This document shows positions 1 to 12,186 of a DNA stretch of 64,000 bases, piece after piece. This stretch comes from Antitrichia curtipendula (Eukaryota; Streptophyta; Bryopsida; Hypnales; Leucodontaceae), in NCBI GenBank assembly GCA_951230915.1, contig OX579635.1, forward strand, positions 41,230,001-41,294,000, written 5' to 3'. Positions within the stretch are counted from its first letter, which is position 1. Each line of letters begins with the position of its first letter. The translations under genes and the position numbers were made by a program. The notes beneath the pieces were generated by a model. The model was not told where the DNA came from. It worked only from the letters and a program-made list of their open reading frames with translations, and did not search any database.

Positions 1-1263
1 CAGGACTCCTTAGGTCTCGACGAGAGGTTGCATGCAACAAAAATAGCGGCAATAACCCCAGCCGCGCGAAATGCCATGGCAGACATCAGCAATCAACTGC
101 ATAACGCTGTTGACAATATATTGTCATGTTTTGCAGGCAGTTGCGGGTCACTACCATCGCGTCACATGAAATCAGTTGAAGCCGTCCAACCAGTGCAAGC
201 TATAGGAACTGGAAATGTAAGGGGACTTACGGCCGTCACTCGAACAGCAACTGAAGTTCTGGGCAGTTTGCAGCGGCCGCTCATGACCGAGGAGGACGAC
301 GAGCGGCGGCGGTCACTCGTTTCCAGTCGTCCCAATGTGGTCAACGCAGTCGAAAAAGACAGGTATATTGACGTACATGGCACTGCAGACGCAAGCACCA
401 AACAAGCGGACGCAACCCTACTCACCAAGATTTCTACGAATGATGTCTGCAATGCAGAGGCGTTCTTCCTGTATGAAAGCTTACTAGAACAAGGAGATCT
501 GTCCACCTACGATGCTCACACAAATGTCTTGCCGACGAAGGTGGAACGAGTGTTGCTCTCGTCAGATGCGTCCTCCGATGGGGGGGAGTTCAATTGTCCT
601 ACGACAACGAAGGGGAAGGCAACAGACGACACTGTGCTTTTGTCCAAAAAGGCTTTCGCTGAGGAAATTGAAGGGTGGCCGCGTGAGGGGAATGCAAACG
701 CTTCCTTAGCAAAGAACAACACAAGAGATCAGAATGGCGAAAGGAACAACAAGCGGATAATGCAACAATCCGAAACGAAGAAATCCTGGAATTGGGGAAA
801 GCAGGCAATCGAAGACGGACAGGAACCGCGTCTGCGTCTTCGACGCCCAGGAAACATTAACGGGACGTCACCGAGGAAAGCATTGAAGACATTCCGGGAA
901 GCGGCCATGGAAACCAAGGACGACACGGATAGCGGGTGTGAAGCCGCATATGAAGAGTCTGGCGAATTTAACGAAGAATTCAACCTCGGCAGCAAAGAGG
1001 AGGAGCCTCCAGTTCTGCCGAGAGAGGTAGTGAAGAGGAAGCTGGATTCTAAATACGGGGGGAGTAGTTCTAGAAAAAACGTCAAAGAAAAAAATACCAC
1101 AAGGCGCAGTAAAACTCCAACAAAGAAACAGAGAGTGACGGAAATTGACACATCAGTTTTGAAAAAGCTGGAGTTCCACAGGAGGCCAAAAAACGCTGTG
1201 AGTGTAGTGTTATTTCATGACGAAGTTGTGAATATGCTCTCAGTAGTCCCTCCTTCTCAGTAG
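1..1263 (+). CDS. 3' part of an unrecognised hydrophilic, probably nuclear protein
   Basis: The frame is open from the first base of the window to the TAG at 1261-1263, so the 5' end lies outside. The first in-frame ATG is at 76; nothing shows it is the true start. The product is rich in Ser, Glu, Lys and Arg. It has an acidic patch near residue 310 (EESGEFNEEFN), followed by a Lys/Arg-rich stretch (KEKNTTRRSKTPTKKQR) that would serve as a nuclear localisation signal. No enzymatic domain or membrane segment is visible and I do not recognise the family. The antisense frame at 729-1151 is a shadow. Coding reality rests on length (over 400 codons) and composition only; it could be an exon of a larger gene or a decayed element. 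The stop sits in a short direct repeat (ctcagtagtccct) at 1240-1277. Confidence 0.45.
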   Translation, partial: QDSLGLDERLHATKIAAITPAARNAMADISNQLHNAVDNILSCFAGSCGSLPSRHMKSVEAVQPVQAIGTGNVRGLTAVTRTATEVLGSLQRPLMTEEDDERRRSLVSSRPNVVNAVEKDRYIDVHGTADASTKQADATLLTKISTNDVCNAEAFFLYESLLEQGDLSTYDAHTNVLPTKVERVLLSSDASSDGGEFNCPTTTKGKATDDTVLLSKKAFAEEIEGWPREGNANASLAKNNTRDQNGERNNKRIMQQSETKKSWNWGKQAIEDGQEPRLRLRRPGNINGTSPRKALKTFREAAMETKDDTDSGCEAAYEESGEFNEEFNLGSKEEEPPVLPREVVKRKLDSKYGGSSSRKNVKEKNTTRRSKTPTKKQRVTEIDTSVLKKLEFHRRPKNAVSVVLFHDEVVNMLSVVPPSQ

Positions 1264-2240
1264 TCTCAGTAGTCCCTCATTTCTGATCAAGGGAAATAAA
1301 GTGATGTTGCCTAGGAAGGCAATATGTCCCTTTCATATTGCTTATCGTTTTTTGTGCATACTTAGGTGAAGCATTGAAAGGAATGTTTTCGTCAAGAAGT
1401 TCATGGATGCAGGAGTTTCATGACTTTGGATTGGCATTGTTTTGCAGAACCCAATCAAGACAAGAACACGTGTTTGGATTTTGCACCCGAAGTTTGTAGG
1501 AAGGGTGGTTGCAGAGGGGCATGCTGGTGTGAATCGCAAATCCAGGTGTGTTGATTCCGCGAATGAAATACGCAAAGAAGGTTAGCAAATGATCTCTGTG
1601 GTGCGTGTTTTGTATAAAAATACTCCCGTCATGTTCGATGCGGAATCACGATTTCCCAAGCACATTAGTTATTTGGACCAAGCCGAGGGTTTGCCAAATT
1701 CGCCCATACTGTGGTGTGTGTCGTATTTAATGGAGGTTCCACCTTTTGACCAAATTACGAAGTTGATGGGGCAGTTAATGAAGCCTTTGTCCCAAGAAAC
1801 AAGGAACAGTGACTCGGAATTAGAGGAAGGGAGGAGCAACAGAGAATCTTTTCCATCAGCAGTAAAAGCGAGAGGGACCGGAAGTGGACGGACCACCAAT
1901 GCGGGTTTAGCAGGTGTTAGAGGATCAAGAGCGTCGAAGAGTGTGTTGAGGTCTTCAGACGCGTGACAAGTGTACTAAGAGATGTAGGTAACAGGAAAAA
2001 ACTGCGAAGCAGACGTTTGTGCAGGTTAGAGCACGAGGAGGTTGCGGAGTTGCAGAGGTTTGTGGTATGACCATTGGGTCGCTCATGAGGAGGACCACTT
2101 CAGAAGGAGTTGCAGTATGAGTTATGTTCCATAATAATTCATTGCTGTTGACGTAGTTGAGGACGTCTTCAGAGTGTGGCACATCGGAAGCAGCAGTCGC
2201 CGTCGTCACTAACAGTCTTAGCAGTGGTAAATTTACTGTA
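1264..2240. other. intergenic, no convincing gene
   Basis: A plus-strand frame at 1589-1966 is open for 125 codons, but its product resembles nothing I know and it shows no clear splice structure. It may be an exon or decayed tail of the preceding gene. No RNA gene seen. Confidence 0.3.
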
Positions 2241-2249
2241 TCAGCGCAA

Positions 2250-2720
2250 TGAGGAATGGAAATTCGTTTTTGAAAGTTGTGATGAATTCATTGCCTACAT
2301 ACACTTCGTCAGTGTGTGTGCATGTGTTGATGTGTATATATTCAGATTTTTAGCATGCATGCACTTGTTTGGGCCAATGTTCATATATGTGAAACTTGAA
2401 GTTTGTGTCTTCGTGCATGTGCACACAGGAAGGGGTAGTACACGTTCATGTATACGCATATACATATACAATTTTGATTGTTTGTGCACACGCAGAGGTA
2501 TGGGTCTATGCTCATGCATGTAGATATGTGTGCATATTAATTTGCATCTTAAGTACGTACTTTTGTGTATGTGCCTTTTTGATGCGCGCGTGCGCATGCG
2601 CGTGCACATCTACTTCCAATGCACGCGCGTGCATGTATACATGCACATGCAGTCTTATGTGCGCGCAATATATATGTACACGTGCTCATATATATGCTTC
2701 ATAGTTGTAATAACATGTAC
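2250..2720. repeat. alternating purine/pyrimidine simple-repeat tract (TG, CA, CG, TA steps)
   Basis: The tract is built of gtgtgtgcatg-, tatatatg- and gcgcgcgtgcgcatgcgcgtg-like runs, densest at 2580-2700. Such alternating Pu-Py DNA is the classic Z-DNA-forming type. The open frames reading through it on both strands (His/Cys/Tyr-rich proteins) are products of the repeat and are not genes. Confidence 0.8.
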
Positions 2721-2801
2721 AAGACTAGAAGTCAATACGCATACAATGAATTAATTAAGTTTCAAGTAAATTGATTGATTGTCAATGATAAAATTGAGTG
2801 A

Positions 2802-4673
2802 CTACCATAAAATTTTGAAGTTTCCAACAATGGATTCCATTGTCAGAAACAAGTGGACAAAAAAACCGTAATAGCAAATCAAGTACGGTTTTTTTTCACC
2901 ATGATCTGTTATAGTGTTCTTTGCTTTCTTCACAGCTCGCAGGTCCACTAGACGGGTCAGAACCTTAGCGCGCTCCGCAATCGGCGAAAGCGGCGAACGC
3001 ACGTGTCTCGGGCTCACCCGCTGTGCTGCCTTCGTTATTAGCTTCCTCCGATTTCCCCACACGGGATCTACCTGCATTGCCGGCGAAACACTAGCCGTCC
3101 TTCGCTGCTCAGTAGCGGCCTCCTTGGTTGTTTCAGGGCCCACGTCCTGACTAGGAGTGGCTCCACCTAGTTTATCGCCTTCAGTTCCTCCAAAGGTCCC
3201 GAAACGCTGCAGGACCCTTGCCGCCTCCTCTAAAGGCGACTCTCCTGTACTCTTCCAAACCTGCACCGCTGTACTCTTCCGCGTTTCCGCAACCTCCACT
3301 TCAATAGCCTCCAAAATGGGCTCGATACTCTCTAGAACAGCAGGCGTATCCATTTGAGTCCTCGAATCTACTGGAGTCCATTCGTCACTGAATCGTACCT
3401 TTGTTTTCCTCGACCTGGTCTCTAATGTGTCGGCGTGGTGCCGCTTCTGCTCGGGCTCCTCGTCACTGGACAATTCGTTGCTTAACCGCACCTTCGTCAT
3501 CTTCGACTTGGTGGCCAGTGTCTCAGCCTCCTGTCGCTTCTCCTTCGACTTGGTGGGTAGCAGAGTTTCGGCTTTCCGCCGCTTCTCCGCTTGCTCCGAA
3601 TCACTGGACTGCTCCCGAATGTCCCTCTGCGCTGGCGTCTTCTTCATGCCTTTTGCCGGAGTTGCTCTTGGGTCCCGCGCCGGAGTCGCCAGACGTGTCC
3701 GTGTTGCGATAACCGCCTTCAGTGTTGGCTGTTGCGTGCCGAAAGGTACTAAACTCTCAAAACCGCCTGAGTGTTTAGCGGGCTCTGTCTCCGATGCACC
3801 TCCCTCGTGTCCTGCACTCTGAGACACTGGCTTCGGGCCCTCTCCTCCATTCAGGTTGCCCGCAGCTTCTTTAAGTGGCATCGCGGAGGCGGTCGCTGCA
3901 TTCTGGGTCCGTGATTTCCCTATCAACTTCGCTTGAGCCTCCTCCCCCTTCCCTGCGCGGATCATCTCCGAACTCTTGCCCTGGCCGACGCCTTGGTCCG
4001 GATACGGAAGCAGCCTGAGAGGATTTTCCATTTCATCCTTCACCGCCGGACACTCAGCGTCCCACCGGTGCTTGTTCAAACGCATCTTGTTGGCAAAGTT
4101 TTGCCTCCCGCAGTGTATGCACTGTTTGTATTTCCGCTTTGGGTCAGTAGTCTTTGCGATGTCCGTGTTCGCCAGCAGAGCATACTCGGTGAGGAGCCTC
4201 GTGAACTCAGCCTCCGTGCCATAGTTCACGTCCAAGTGTCGCACGTCGATTTTGATGCTCCGCCGAAACTCTGGGCGTGCCGTATTCGCCGGGGCTGCTT
4301 CAAACGTTGTTGCAGTCCCTTTACCTCTTGAACGAGACGACCTCTGCAGTATAGCAAAACAAGTTCGAGTTAGTGTACCGTAAACCACAAACTCAATACC
4401 TGACCACCTGAAACCGCTCAAATGGATGCAGCATGTATGTTAAAAAATCTTACTCGAGAATCGTGGGACTTGTCATCACCACCATCGCCAGAAGCTTCTG
4501 CGAATGCAACTCGCGGTTTAGGGTCCGTGTGCTTGGTCTTCGCCATCACAAAGCAGTACTTCACTTTCAGGTGTAAGTCAAATTCGCCAAACCAGTTCTT
4601 CCAGCCGATCTGCTCGCCCCAACAAAACACTGGCTGGTAATACCAGTAATGTTCCGGGTATTTGATAGCTGCC
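2802..4673 (-). CDS. unrecognised protein with a zinc-finger-like motif, at least two exons, 5' end not resolved
   Basis: Exon at 4673-4454 (acceptor after ttgttgcag, donor GTAAGA) joins in phase to a long exon at 4343-2802 (acceptor CTGCAG). The first exon encodes an aromatic-rich stretch (YPEHYWYYQPVF) and a basic linker. The second has a Cys/His motif starting CIHCGRQNFANKMRLNKH and followed by a further Cys, spaced like a C2H2/C2HC zinc finger. After it comes about 330 residues of low-complexity Lys/Glu/Ser/Thr sequence with diverged internal repeats (TKSKEKRQEAETL, ETRSRKTKVRFSDE). This suggests a nuclear, possibly nucleic-acid-binding protein; that is inference. The last 35 residues before the stop are hydrophobic and may be read-through past a missed splice site. 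The start exon is not identified; the preceding exon must end in phase 2. GC content is higher than the flanks, which supports coding. Confidence 0.5.
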
Positions 4674-4679
4674 CTGCAA

Positions 4680-6240
4680 CAACAACGACAAGCTTGAGTA
4701 AGTACGGCCGCATCAGACAGAGATCCGTCTGTAAGACAGCAATGGCAGACTCTGCACTTTTGCAAACAAAAATTTCAAAAACATCCTAAACCGCTCCTGA
4801 AATCGCTATGAAATGCGGACAAGTGAAACTCCCAACAATCCGCAAGGGCATTCACGGATTCCGCACACCCACAGATATAGAAAATTCGTTCATGGCGAGC
4901 CTTTCCTCTTGGCTTGATCATGAAATAACAGTTTCCATCTTATTCCACAGACAGAATTGATCCCATCAAAATCTAGAAACTAAAACCGGCTTTGAAGACA
5001 GTGGCAACCCTTGCCTAAACCTAAACCTCCGACATGGCGTCCTGCAAAACCGCTAAAAACCGCATCGCAAAATGATTGCGTTAGTCCAATTCACAATGCT
5101 TTCAGGCGGCTCTCCCAATTCAAACCCTCACGAAATGTAAAACCTTGTCCAAGAACAAACAACTATGTGAAGCAGAGGGTTTTTAAAGTCCGGCATCCAC
5201 TTCCAAGCACCCTAAACCCTCCCAAACCCTAATGTAAAACCGCTCAAGCGTGGCTGCAAGATCAAGTCGCCTCACCCTGCATTCTCTGTCATTTTCCACG
5301 ATTTGGGTCGACTCTGGACTACTCAATGCGATCTCCTTCACTTAGCGCTCCAACTATCACAGTTGGGAGCAATTTCAAGGACGGGTACGCATTTCGCCCT
5401 GCTCAATTTCCTAATTCGCGCCTATTCGTACATTAAACTAGCGGTGGCGGCAGACGCAAGTACCAGCCCGTCTGCAGAGCCCTAAATCCCTATCATCTGA
5501 CTACCACATTCAGAAATTCCTGCAAGCCACAACCTAATAGACTAAACCCAATGGAACGCATCACAACAAAGAAACTCACCAGTGAACGCAACCAGGTAGC
5601 CTAGAATCACAGCAGCTAGTCCGCAACGAGTTGACGTGCTAGCCTCCGAACTCAAATTTCGCCCTAACCCGTTGATCGGAATGATTGCGAGGCCTCGCAC
5701 TGATTACACCACCCAGAAGAAGACGTCGCCGGATCCAATGCTCTCGGTTGCTCCGAAATGGACCACCACACAATCAGCCGCACCTTCCAGCGAAATTGTA
5801 AATTCTCCTACCCCGGACTAGTTTCTTGCGTCCCTCGACACCTCAAAATCGTTCTTCAGAGCCTACTTCCAAGCCTACCCTCCCTGCAATCGCAGAAGTA
5901 CACCTTGGCACTCCTGAAACACTACGACTGACACTGTACACAATAAGTGTTGTCACTCGTGCGAGGGTGCGTGTTCTCACACCTCCGAGTCGAGGTTCGG
6001 TTACTTACCTGAAAACGCCCCGTAAAGGCGGCTGCTCGCGAAACACAAACCCTAAAACATCTGCCTTGGTCGCGGGAGTAATCGCCGTCGTGGAAGACGA
6101 CACGTGTCAAATCGCGGGTTGGTGTTTTGCCGAAGTGGGTGGCACTGTTTCGTCCGTAAATTCCCTGAACGTAACTCGTTCGGCCCACTTAGCAGTGTTC
6201 CGTTTTGCACATCTTCCTCACTTGCACACTCAGCGTTGGT
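4680..6240 (-). other. probable leader/promoter region of the upstream zinc-finger-like gene
   Basis: No continuous gene. On the minus strand a perfect donor (TTTTCAG|GTAAGT) ends an exon at 6009, so transcription toward the gene below 4673 probably begins near 6.0-6.2 kb. Telo-box-like AAACCCTAA words occur near 5222 and 6050, and a G-box CACGTG lies near 6100. A minus-strand frame around 5740-5810 reads like protein but ends in TAA without a clear donor. The motif AAACCGCT recurs here (4414, 4790, 5233). Confidence 0.35.
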
Positions 6241-8236
6241 GAGATTAAAATTCTAAAACAAATGCAGTAATTGAATTTAAAAACCGCTTTTGAATCAAAA
6301 AAATTTAAGCTGTTTATTTCTTTATTTTGTGCTTTGGTTCTTTTGGGGGTAATCATTAAACTATTAATATTTTTGGTTTTAGGTTTTTAAGAATTTTTAA
6401 ATTTTTAAATTTATTGTTATCTTTTATTTTATTTTATTTTATTTGTAGCCGGGTATTCCATATTGTATTTCATATTTTTTTGAATTTTTGTGTTATTTTT
6501 TTTTTTAATCAATCTTCATCTTTGTTTTCCCTTTGTTTTTTATAAACATTTCCCATTTTGGGTTAACTTTTTACCCATTTTTTGTAATGTTTTATCGCAT
6601 CTTCTTTCAACTTTTATTTTCACCCTTTTCCATTTTTCATTCTATTTTTATCAATTCGTTGGGAAATTGTTGGAGGTGGGTGGGAGTTAGCATCATTTTT
6701 TGCTCTTTTTATGTTGTTTATTTTTTCTTTGCTTCATTTAAAAGTTTGTCTTTTTTAATTTCTCTCGTTATTACTGTATTTTCTTTTTAGTGGGGATTGT
6801 TTTATTAATTATTTTATTTTGTCATGGCGAATTTTCTTATTAATAGTTTTAGTGCTTCTTTAATTTCTTTGTTTCAAGGATTATTCATTTAGGGTTTAGT
6901 CTCTTATTGAAATCATTTGATTACTCTTTTAATATAGGTTATATTATATAATAAGCATTTGCTTTATATGGGATTTTTTTTAGGATCTGATTTTTTGGGG
7001 GTTTATTTGATTCAGTAATAATTATTGTGATCTTATAATTATTACTTTATGCGATTATTTATTTGTAGACCCCCTCCAATCGAAGCGCATACGTACCTGG
7101 TTACATTTATGTATCCATTTGCTAATGCACTTATGTATTTGTTTATTCTGGTATTCATCTATTCAGATACTTCATGGTTAGTTAATTTATGAAGTTGGTT
7201 GTGTATGAATTTATATTTTCAATTTGATATACACAAGTATATCAGTCATTTGTTTTAAAGAATATCACTATATGTACTTGTTGGGTTATATATTTTTTTT
7301 CCTCAAAACCCTAAAACCTTCTATATGTATTCGTTAGCATGTGCAAATTAGTAGTTGTTTATTTCTTACTTCCATTGTTAGAATACCAATCTAAGTCAAT
7401 ATTCTTCCGAGCATACATCTTTATACTTAGTATCATTTATTTAGTATGTAAGATTTACCTAAACTCTATGATTGTTTTTGTATACTCTTTAATGGATTCT
7501 TCATTTAACCCTAAACCCTTGGCAGAGAAATTTATTTATTTTATTATTGATCACCGAACCTGGTGGTTACTTTCATCCTTTGTGGGATTACTTATCTCAT
7601 GTATCGTCCGTTGGGTCCTACTAGTGATTCCATTGTTTATGCAATTTTTTTTTTTGCAAGGATTCTTCATTTATGAATTCGTATAGAATTCTATTTATTA
7701 CTTTGTTGGGCTAGTGGCTTATACTTTTGTCCTTTTAGTTGTTTATAGATAATTTTATTCGTCTATGTATTTATTTATTATGGACTTTTGTATATCTTGT
7801 AATTTTCTTTATTTTATTATTTTTTATATCTATTTCTATATCTATATGTATTTATGTTTGCCTTTATCTTTTATTAACTCTTGTGGTGGTTTATTTACTA
7901 CTTAGTGAAACTACGGATTTAGACTTTAGTCCTCTAGGTTTGTCATGTTTTATTATGTTTACACAGGTATTTCAGATTTTTTCATTTTTTCATTCTCCTT
8001 TTTTCTTTGTCGATTTCAGATTTTTCTTATTAAGTCTTGTATTGGGTTTCTTATTACTTAGTGGAATTACTTATTTATGTTTTTATTCTTTTGGGTTGTT
8101 CATTGATTCTCTTCTTTATGTAGGTATGAATTTGTTTCTTTCTTTCTTTTTGAATTCCTTCTTTTTGTTGGTACTTTTTCAATGTTTCATTCTTAATTAA
8201 TTAGCTGACCCGCAATTTATTTTTTAATTTGCACAA

Positions 8237-8778
8237 GAACACCATATTCATTGAAATGGGAGATTGAGAACCTCTCAAAATAAATCATGTTCATCTCGCC
8301 ATAAATCAACAATTTCCATTAAAATGAGAGTTCTGAGGTGAATTGATATAGAATATTTCAATTTTTGACCTAATTTTGAAAGGGTTTATGGCAAATTAGG
8401 TCGATTTGCCCTAAATTGCAATAAACCCTTTCAAAATTAGGTCAAATCTGAAAGTGTTTTTGTCAATTTAGCTCAACTTGACCCTAAATTACAATCACTT
8501 CATGTCAAAATTAGATCAAATAAGAAAGTGTTCATGTTAATTTTGGTCGATTCGAACTAAATTGACACAAAACCTTTCAAAATTAGGTCAAATTTGAAAG
8601 GATTAATTCCAATTTAGGTTGAGTCAACCTAAATTGACATAAAATCTTTGATCAAATCTTAAAGGTTTTATGTCTATTTACCTTGAACCGCCCTAAATTG
8701 GAATAAACCCTTTCCTCAGGTTCTTTAATTTAACTCTCATTTCAATGGAAAACTTTCATTTTAATGAATATGGTGTTC
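8237..8778. mobile_element. 542-bp inverted repeat made of tandem palindromic units
   Basis: The ends are complementary: GAACACCATATTCATT at 8237 pairs with the matching sequence ending GAATATGGTGTTC at 8778. Between them lie about four to five diverged units of roughly 80 bp. Each is itself a palindrome built of AAAGGGTTTATG-CAATTTAGGTCGA and its complement (e.g. aaattaggtcaaa, aaattgacataaaa). No target-site duplication is obvious. It looks like a foldback-type non-autonomous element; no protein is encoded. Confidence 0.75.
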
Positions 8779-9574
8779 AATTATTTAATGATTTACTGTC
8801 CCTATGGCCATTGTTCATTGATTATTCTTTTGTAGAGTTAGTAATTAGATTTACTCTTTAATCTTTTTTTTTTTCTTTATTTCCTATTGTAGTTGTTTAT
8901 TTATTAAATATTGTCATTTTTTTGGGGGGGGGGGAGTCATAGATGTTCCTTTTTCTTTTCATTTTTCTAGGTGTCGCTTGTTACAATACTTCTTTCTATA
9001 AGCTTTGTTTAATTCTTAAAGTATTTCTACTTTTATAGGACTTTTTTTTTTATATAACTGTTTTTATTTTTGTGGTGATGTGCTTATTACTTCCAGTGGT
9101 CTCTTTCTTTATTTTTTTTTGGGTCTTCAGTAATTACTCTCTTTGAGTAGGACTTTATGATTTCGTTCATTTTTTCTTTTAATGTAGTGTCTCACTTTCT
9201 TTCTTTAATTATTATTTTTTTATTTATACCCTTTCTTTCTTACTTTCTTAATTTTTTCTTAATTTTTATTAAATCTAAAGGTTTATTGTTGATTAGTTTG
9301 TAGAATTACTTTTTCATTTTTTTGAATCTTTGATGCCTGTAGCATTGATTTTCTTTTCATAAGGCGATGAATTTCATGTATATTTTACTTTATAAATTTC
9401 TCGTGAACCTTTTTATTTTATTTTTATTAGCTTGCTAGAGTACTTATTTGATTTCTCTTCTTTTGGGTGTTTCACTAATTACCTTTCAAATGTAGGTATT
9501 AAATGTATTAATAGAATTGCTTGTATAACCAAAAATTAATATTACATGCTTATTCTTGTGAATTGGATGCCTTC

Positions 9575-9588
9575 ATTTTTATTTATTT

Positions 9589-9652
<64 letters not shown>

Positions 9653-9653
9653 T
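9575..9653 (+). repeat. TTTTTA microsatellite
   Basis: Near-perfect tandem T5-6A units over about 80 bp at the end of the T-rich block. Confidence 0.9.
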
Positions 9654-9659
9654 CCAGAA

Positions 9660-11110
9660 TTCTTCTTTAAGCTTTAGCGGCCAGATTGACGCCATGAACG
9701 CAATTCTAGACCATACCAATGAATGCTGCTAAGAGTTGGTATACAGAGGACAGAGGAGGAGATGTGTATGCATATGAGAATATATTTCATGCAAATAACT
9801 AGTTCTCAATAATAATTTTGCCAAAATAGATCCCACCCACCCACCCGTACTTCAGTAAGTTATCAAAGATAACTGAATATACAGATTTTGTGGGGGAGTT
9901 TATTTAATATCCCATTTTCGTGATTGAAGTGCTTAGACATTTATTTCTTGAAATAATGGATACTAACACTTAAAAGATGAGTCAGAATGTGTAGTTTACT
10001 GGCCCAAATAGACAGAGTACCCAGTCTAAATTAACTACGAAACAGATGTAGCAGGCATCATGATAACATACCAGTTCAGCATATCAGTAAATGAGCAAGG
10101 AAGCAAGCTGATTTAGCTTAATCAAGCTGAGTACAGAGGCTTGATTTGGCGCCTCTAATTGAATGGACCCATGACCGCCAAAATGAATTCATAGCCTTGG
10201 CTGCTGATGGGCAGTGATTGGGATGAAGGTTCCGTTAAGCTCCCTTGGGAACTTCTAGAGCTTGGGAACTGACCCAAATAAATTCACACTGGGCTGATTA
10301 GATTTGACAGCCTAATTTGGGTGTTAGACTAGAGCTTAAACGACAGCTTAAGTCCTTACGGGTTGCTAAGGAGAAAGTGCTTAGGTTTTGCACTTACGCC
10401 TCAGTGAGTGTGCTGTGCTGTGGAGCTTAGTGGCTGTTCCTTGGAAAATATTCCTAGTGTCACAAGTTGTGATTGGGATTAGGATTACGGGGAGGAACTA
10501 TGGCATCATCACAATCTAACACTTCTTCCTCTCAGGTTTTGATCTGGTTTTGATTGCTGTGTTGTATTTGTATGATTTTTTGATCTAAAATGCTTCGTGT
10601 GATGGCGATAACAAGCGTCCTTGGGCTTAAGACACCTCGCATGCACATTCTAACCAACTTTGTGTTTGTTGGATTGTATGGGTGCAGGTGAGGCCCTGGA
10701 CCTCTCGGAGTTTTTTGGGGGATTTACTTACAAATACTATATTTTTTTGGTTCAAGTTTGATTCCACAAAAATGCTACTTTGATAATGTGTATTGAGCTT
10801 GGGATGATTTTATATGAAATAGTCATATTTCTTGAGTAAAGCTCTAAAATGTATGATTGTGTGAAAAGCTTTGATCATAAAAAATGTGATCATGTGAAAC
10901 TTTTCTGTAGACACTTTGATATAAATGTGTGTAGGTCTGATATTTATATACAAGTATAGCCACTATTGCCTTGACAAATGGATATAGTAGTATATTTGAT
11001 AATATAAGCTTTAGTTCACTGGCTCTTGATTAGAGTGGTTGTATAATGATAACAAACGTGATTTGTCAAATATTAAGCAAAACTTGGGAAAAAGAGAAGA
11101 AAGCTAGATA
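9660..11110. other. island of ordinary composition, no recognised gene
   Basis: The sequence leaves the T-rich mode here. An ATG at 10500 opens a short Ser-rich frame (MASSQSNTSSSQ) that runs into a possible GT donor, and a possible acceptor (tgggtgcag) lies near 10688. The downstream frame closes quickly. It could be a dead 5' end of a transposon gene; no family can be named. Confidence 0.2.
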
Positions 11111-12186
11111 AGTGCCCAGTTCATGGGATGTTCCAGAAAAAGGTTTCTTTATTTTTTTATTTTATTTTACGATATTTCTTGAAATTTCTTAATTAACTCT
11201 TCAAGTGCTTTCTTTTTTTCTTACATTATGGGGTTACTTTTTTTTTTTTTTTAGTGTTTCATTGGAACCCTTTTCGATGCAAGTATGTATGTATAAACAA
11301 TATATGTTTTATAAATTTTCTTTTAAAATTCAATATTTTCTTAAATTTGTGATGGCTTCATTTCTTTTTTTTTTCATTTTCATTTTTTTTTTTTTTAATA
11401 AATTAACTTTATTTTCATTCTTTTCCTTTTCTATTATTAGATTTATTTTTCTTTACTTTATACTATGTTATTTTTAAAAAATTTTAATTGTTGTAGTGGT
11501 AAATTTATTACTTTGTAATTTTTTATTTTTATCTTTTTTTTTGGGTGTGTGTGTGTCATTGATTAGTTTGTTCATATACATACCCTTCCCTTTTTTTGTG
11601 TGGTGGTTATGTTTTACATTCTTCATTCACAAAATTAGTTCTTTTTTTGTTGGGTGGCAGGGGGGGCATTCAATATTTTTTGTTTAAAAGATATTTAATT
11701 TTTTTTTTTTCAGGTGTGGGGCTTTATCTAAAACCTTGTTCATTTAAATGTATATTTCATTATTTTTTGGGTGCTTTATTGATTACTTTCTTAATGTACG
11801 TATGCATTTGTTTATTTATTTTTGTCCCATTTTGTTTATTTCTTTATTAATGTGTTTAGCTGGTTTTCCTTTTTTGGATTGATTTTGTTCATTATTTTAT
11901 TAATGAATATGCTCACTTTTTGATGTATTTATATATGCAACATTCATTTTTGGTATGTGGTTGTTTATTGTATGACCAAATAATGTTCTCCTTTTTCATG
12001 TTTGATACTCACTCATGATTTGCAACTCATTGGTTCATTAATTAATTTAGAGTTCCATTCCCTTATTCCCTTATATACTTATTGAATTACTCTATTATTC
12101 AATAATTCTTTTAAAGAATTAGATTTTAATTCACAGTAATTGAATTTAAAATATTCCTATTCATACTTTTAATATTATTTGTAATG

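Larger units (their letters stand above)
6250..12180 (+). repeat. strand-asymmetric T-rich block, no genes
   Basis: For almost 6 kb the plus strand is dominated by T with long T runs and very few A or C runs. Open frames here translate to Phe/Leu/Ile-rich pseudo-membrane proteins and are composition artefacts. A recurring phrase (ttgattact...ttaatgtaggtatg) can be read near 6920, 8100, 9475 and 11780, which suggests very old repeated units. An island of normal composition lies at 9660-11110. Confidence 0.7.

Noticed and set aside
729..1151. 140-codon antisense frame within the first gene
   Set aside because: Complement of the Lys/Glu-rich coding sequence; no independent support.
2176..2754. 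Overlapping Cys/His/Tyr-rich frames on both strands
   Set aside because: Translation of the alternating simple repeat.
5200..7325. AAACCCTAA words suggesting an interstitial telomere
   Set aside because: Single scattered telo-box words, never in tandem; common in plant promoters.
6490..8200. Plus-strand frames giving Phe/Leu-rich, membrane-like proteins
   Set aside because: They follow from T-rich composition (TTT, TTA, ATT codons); no family signatures and no codon structure.
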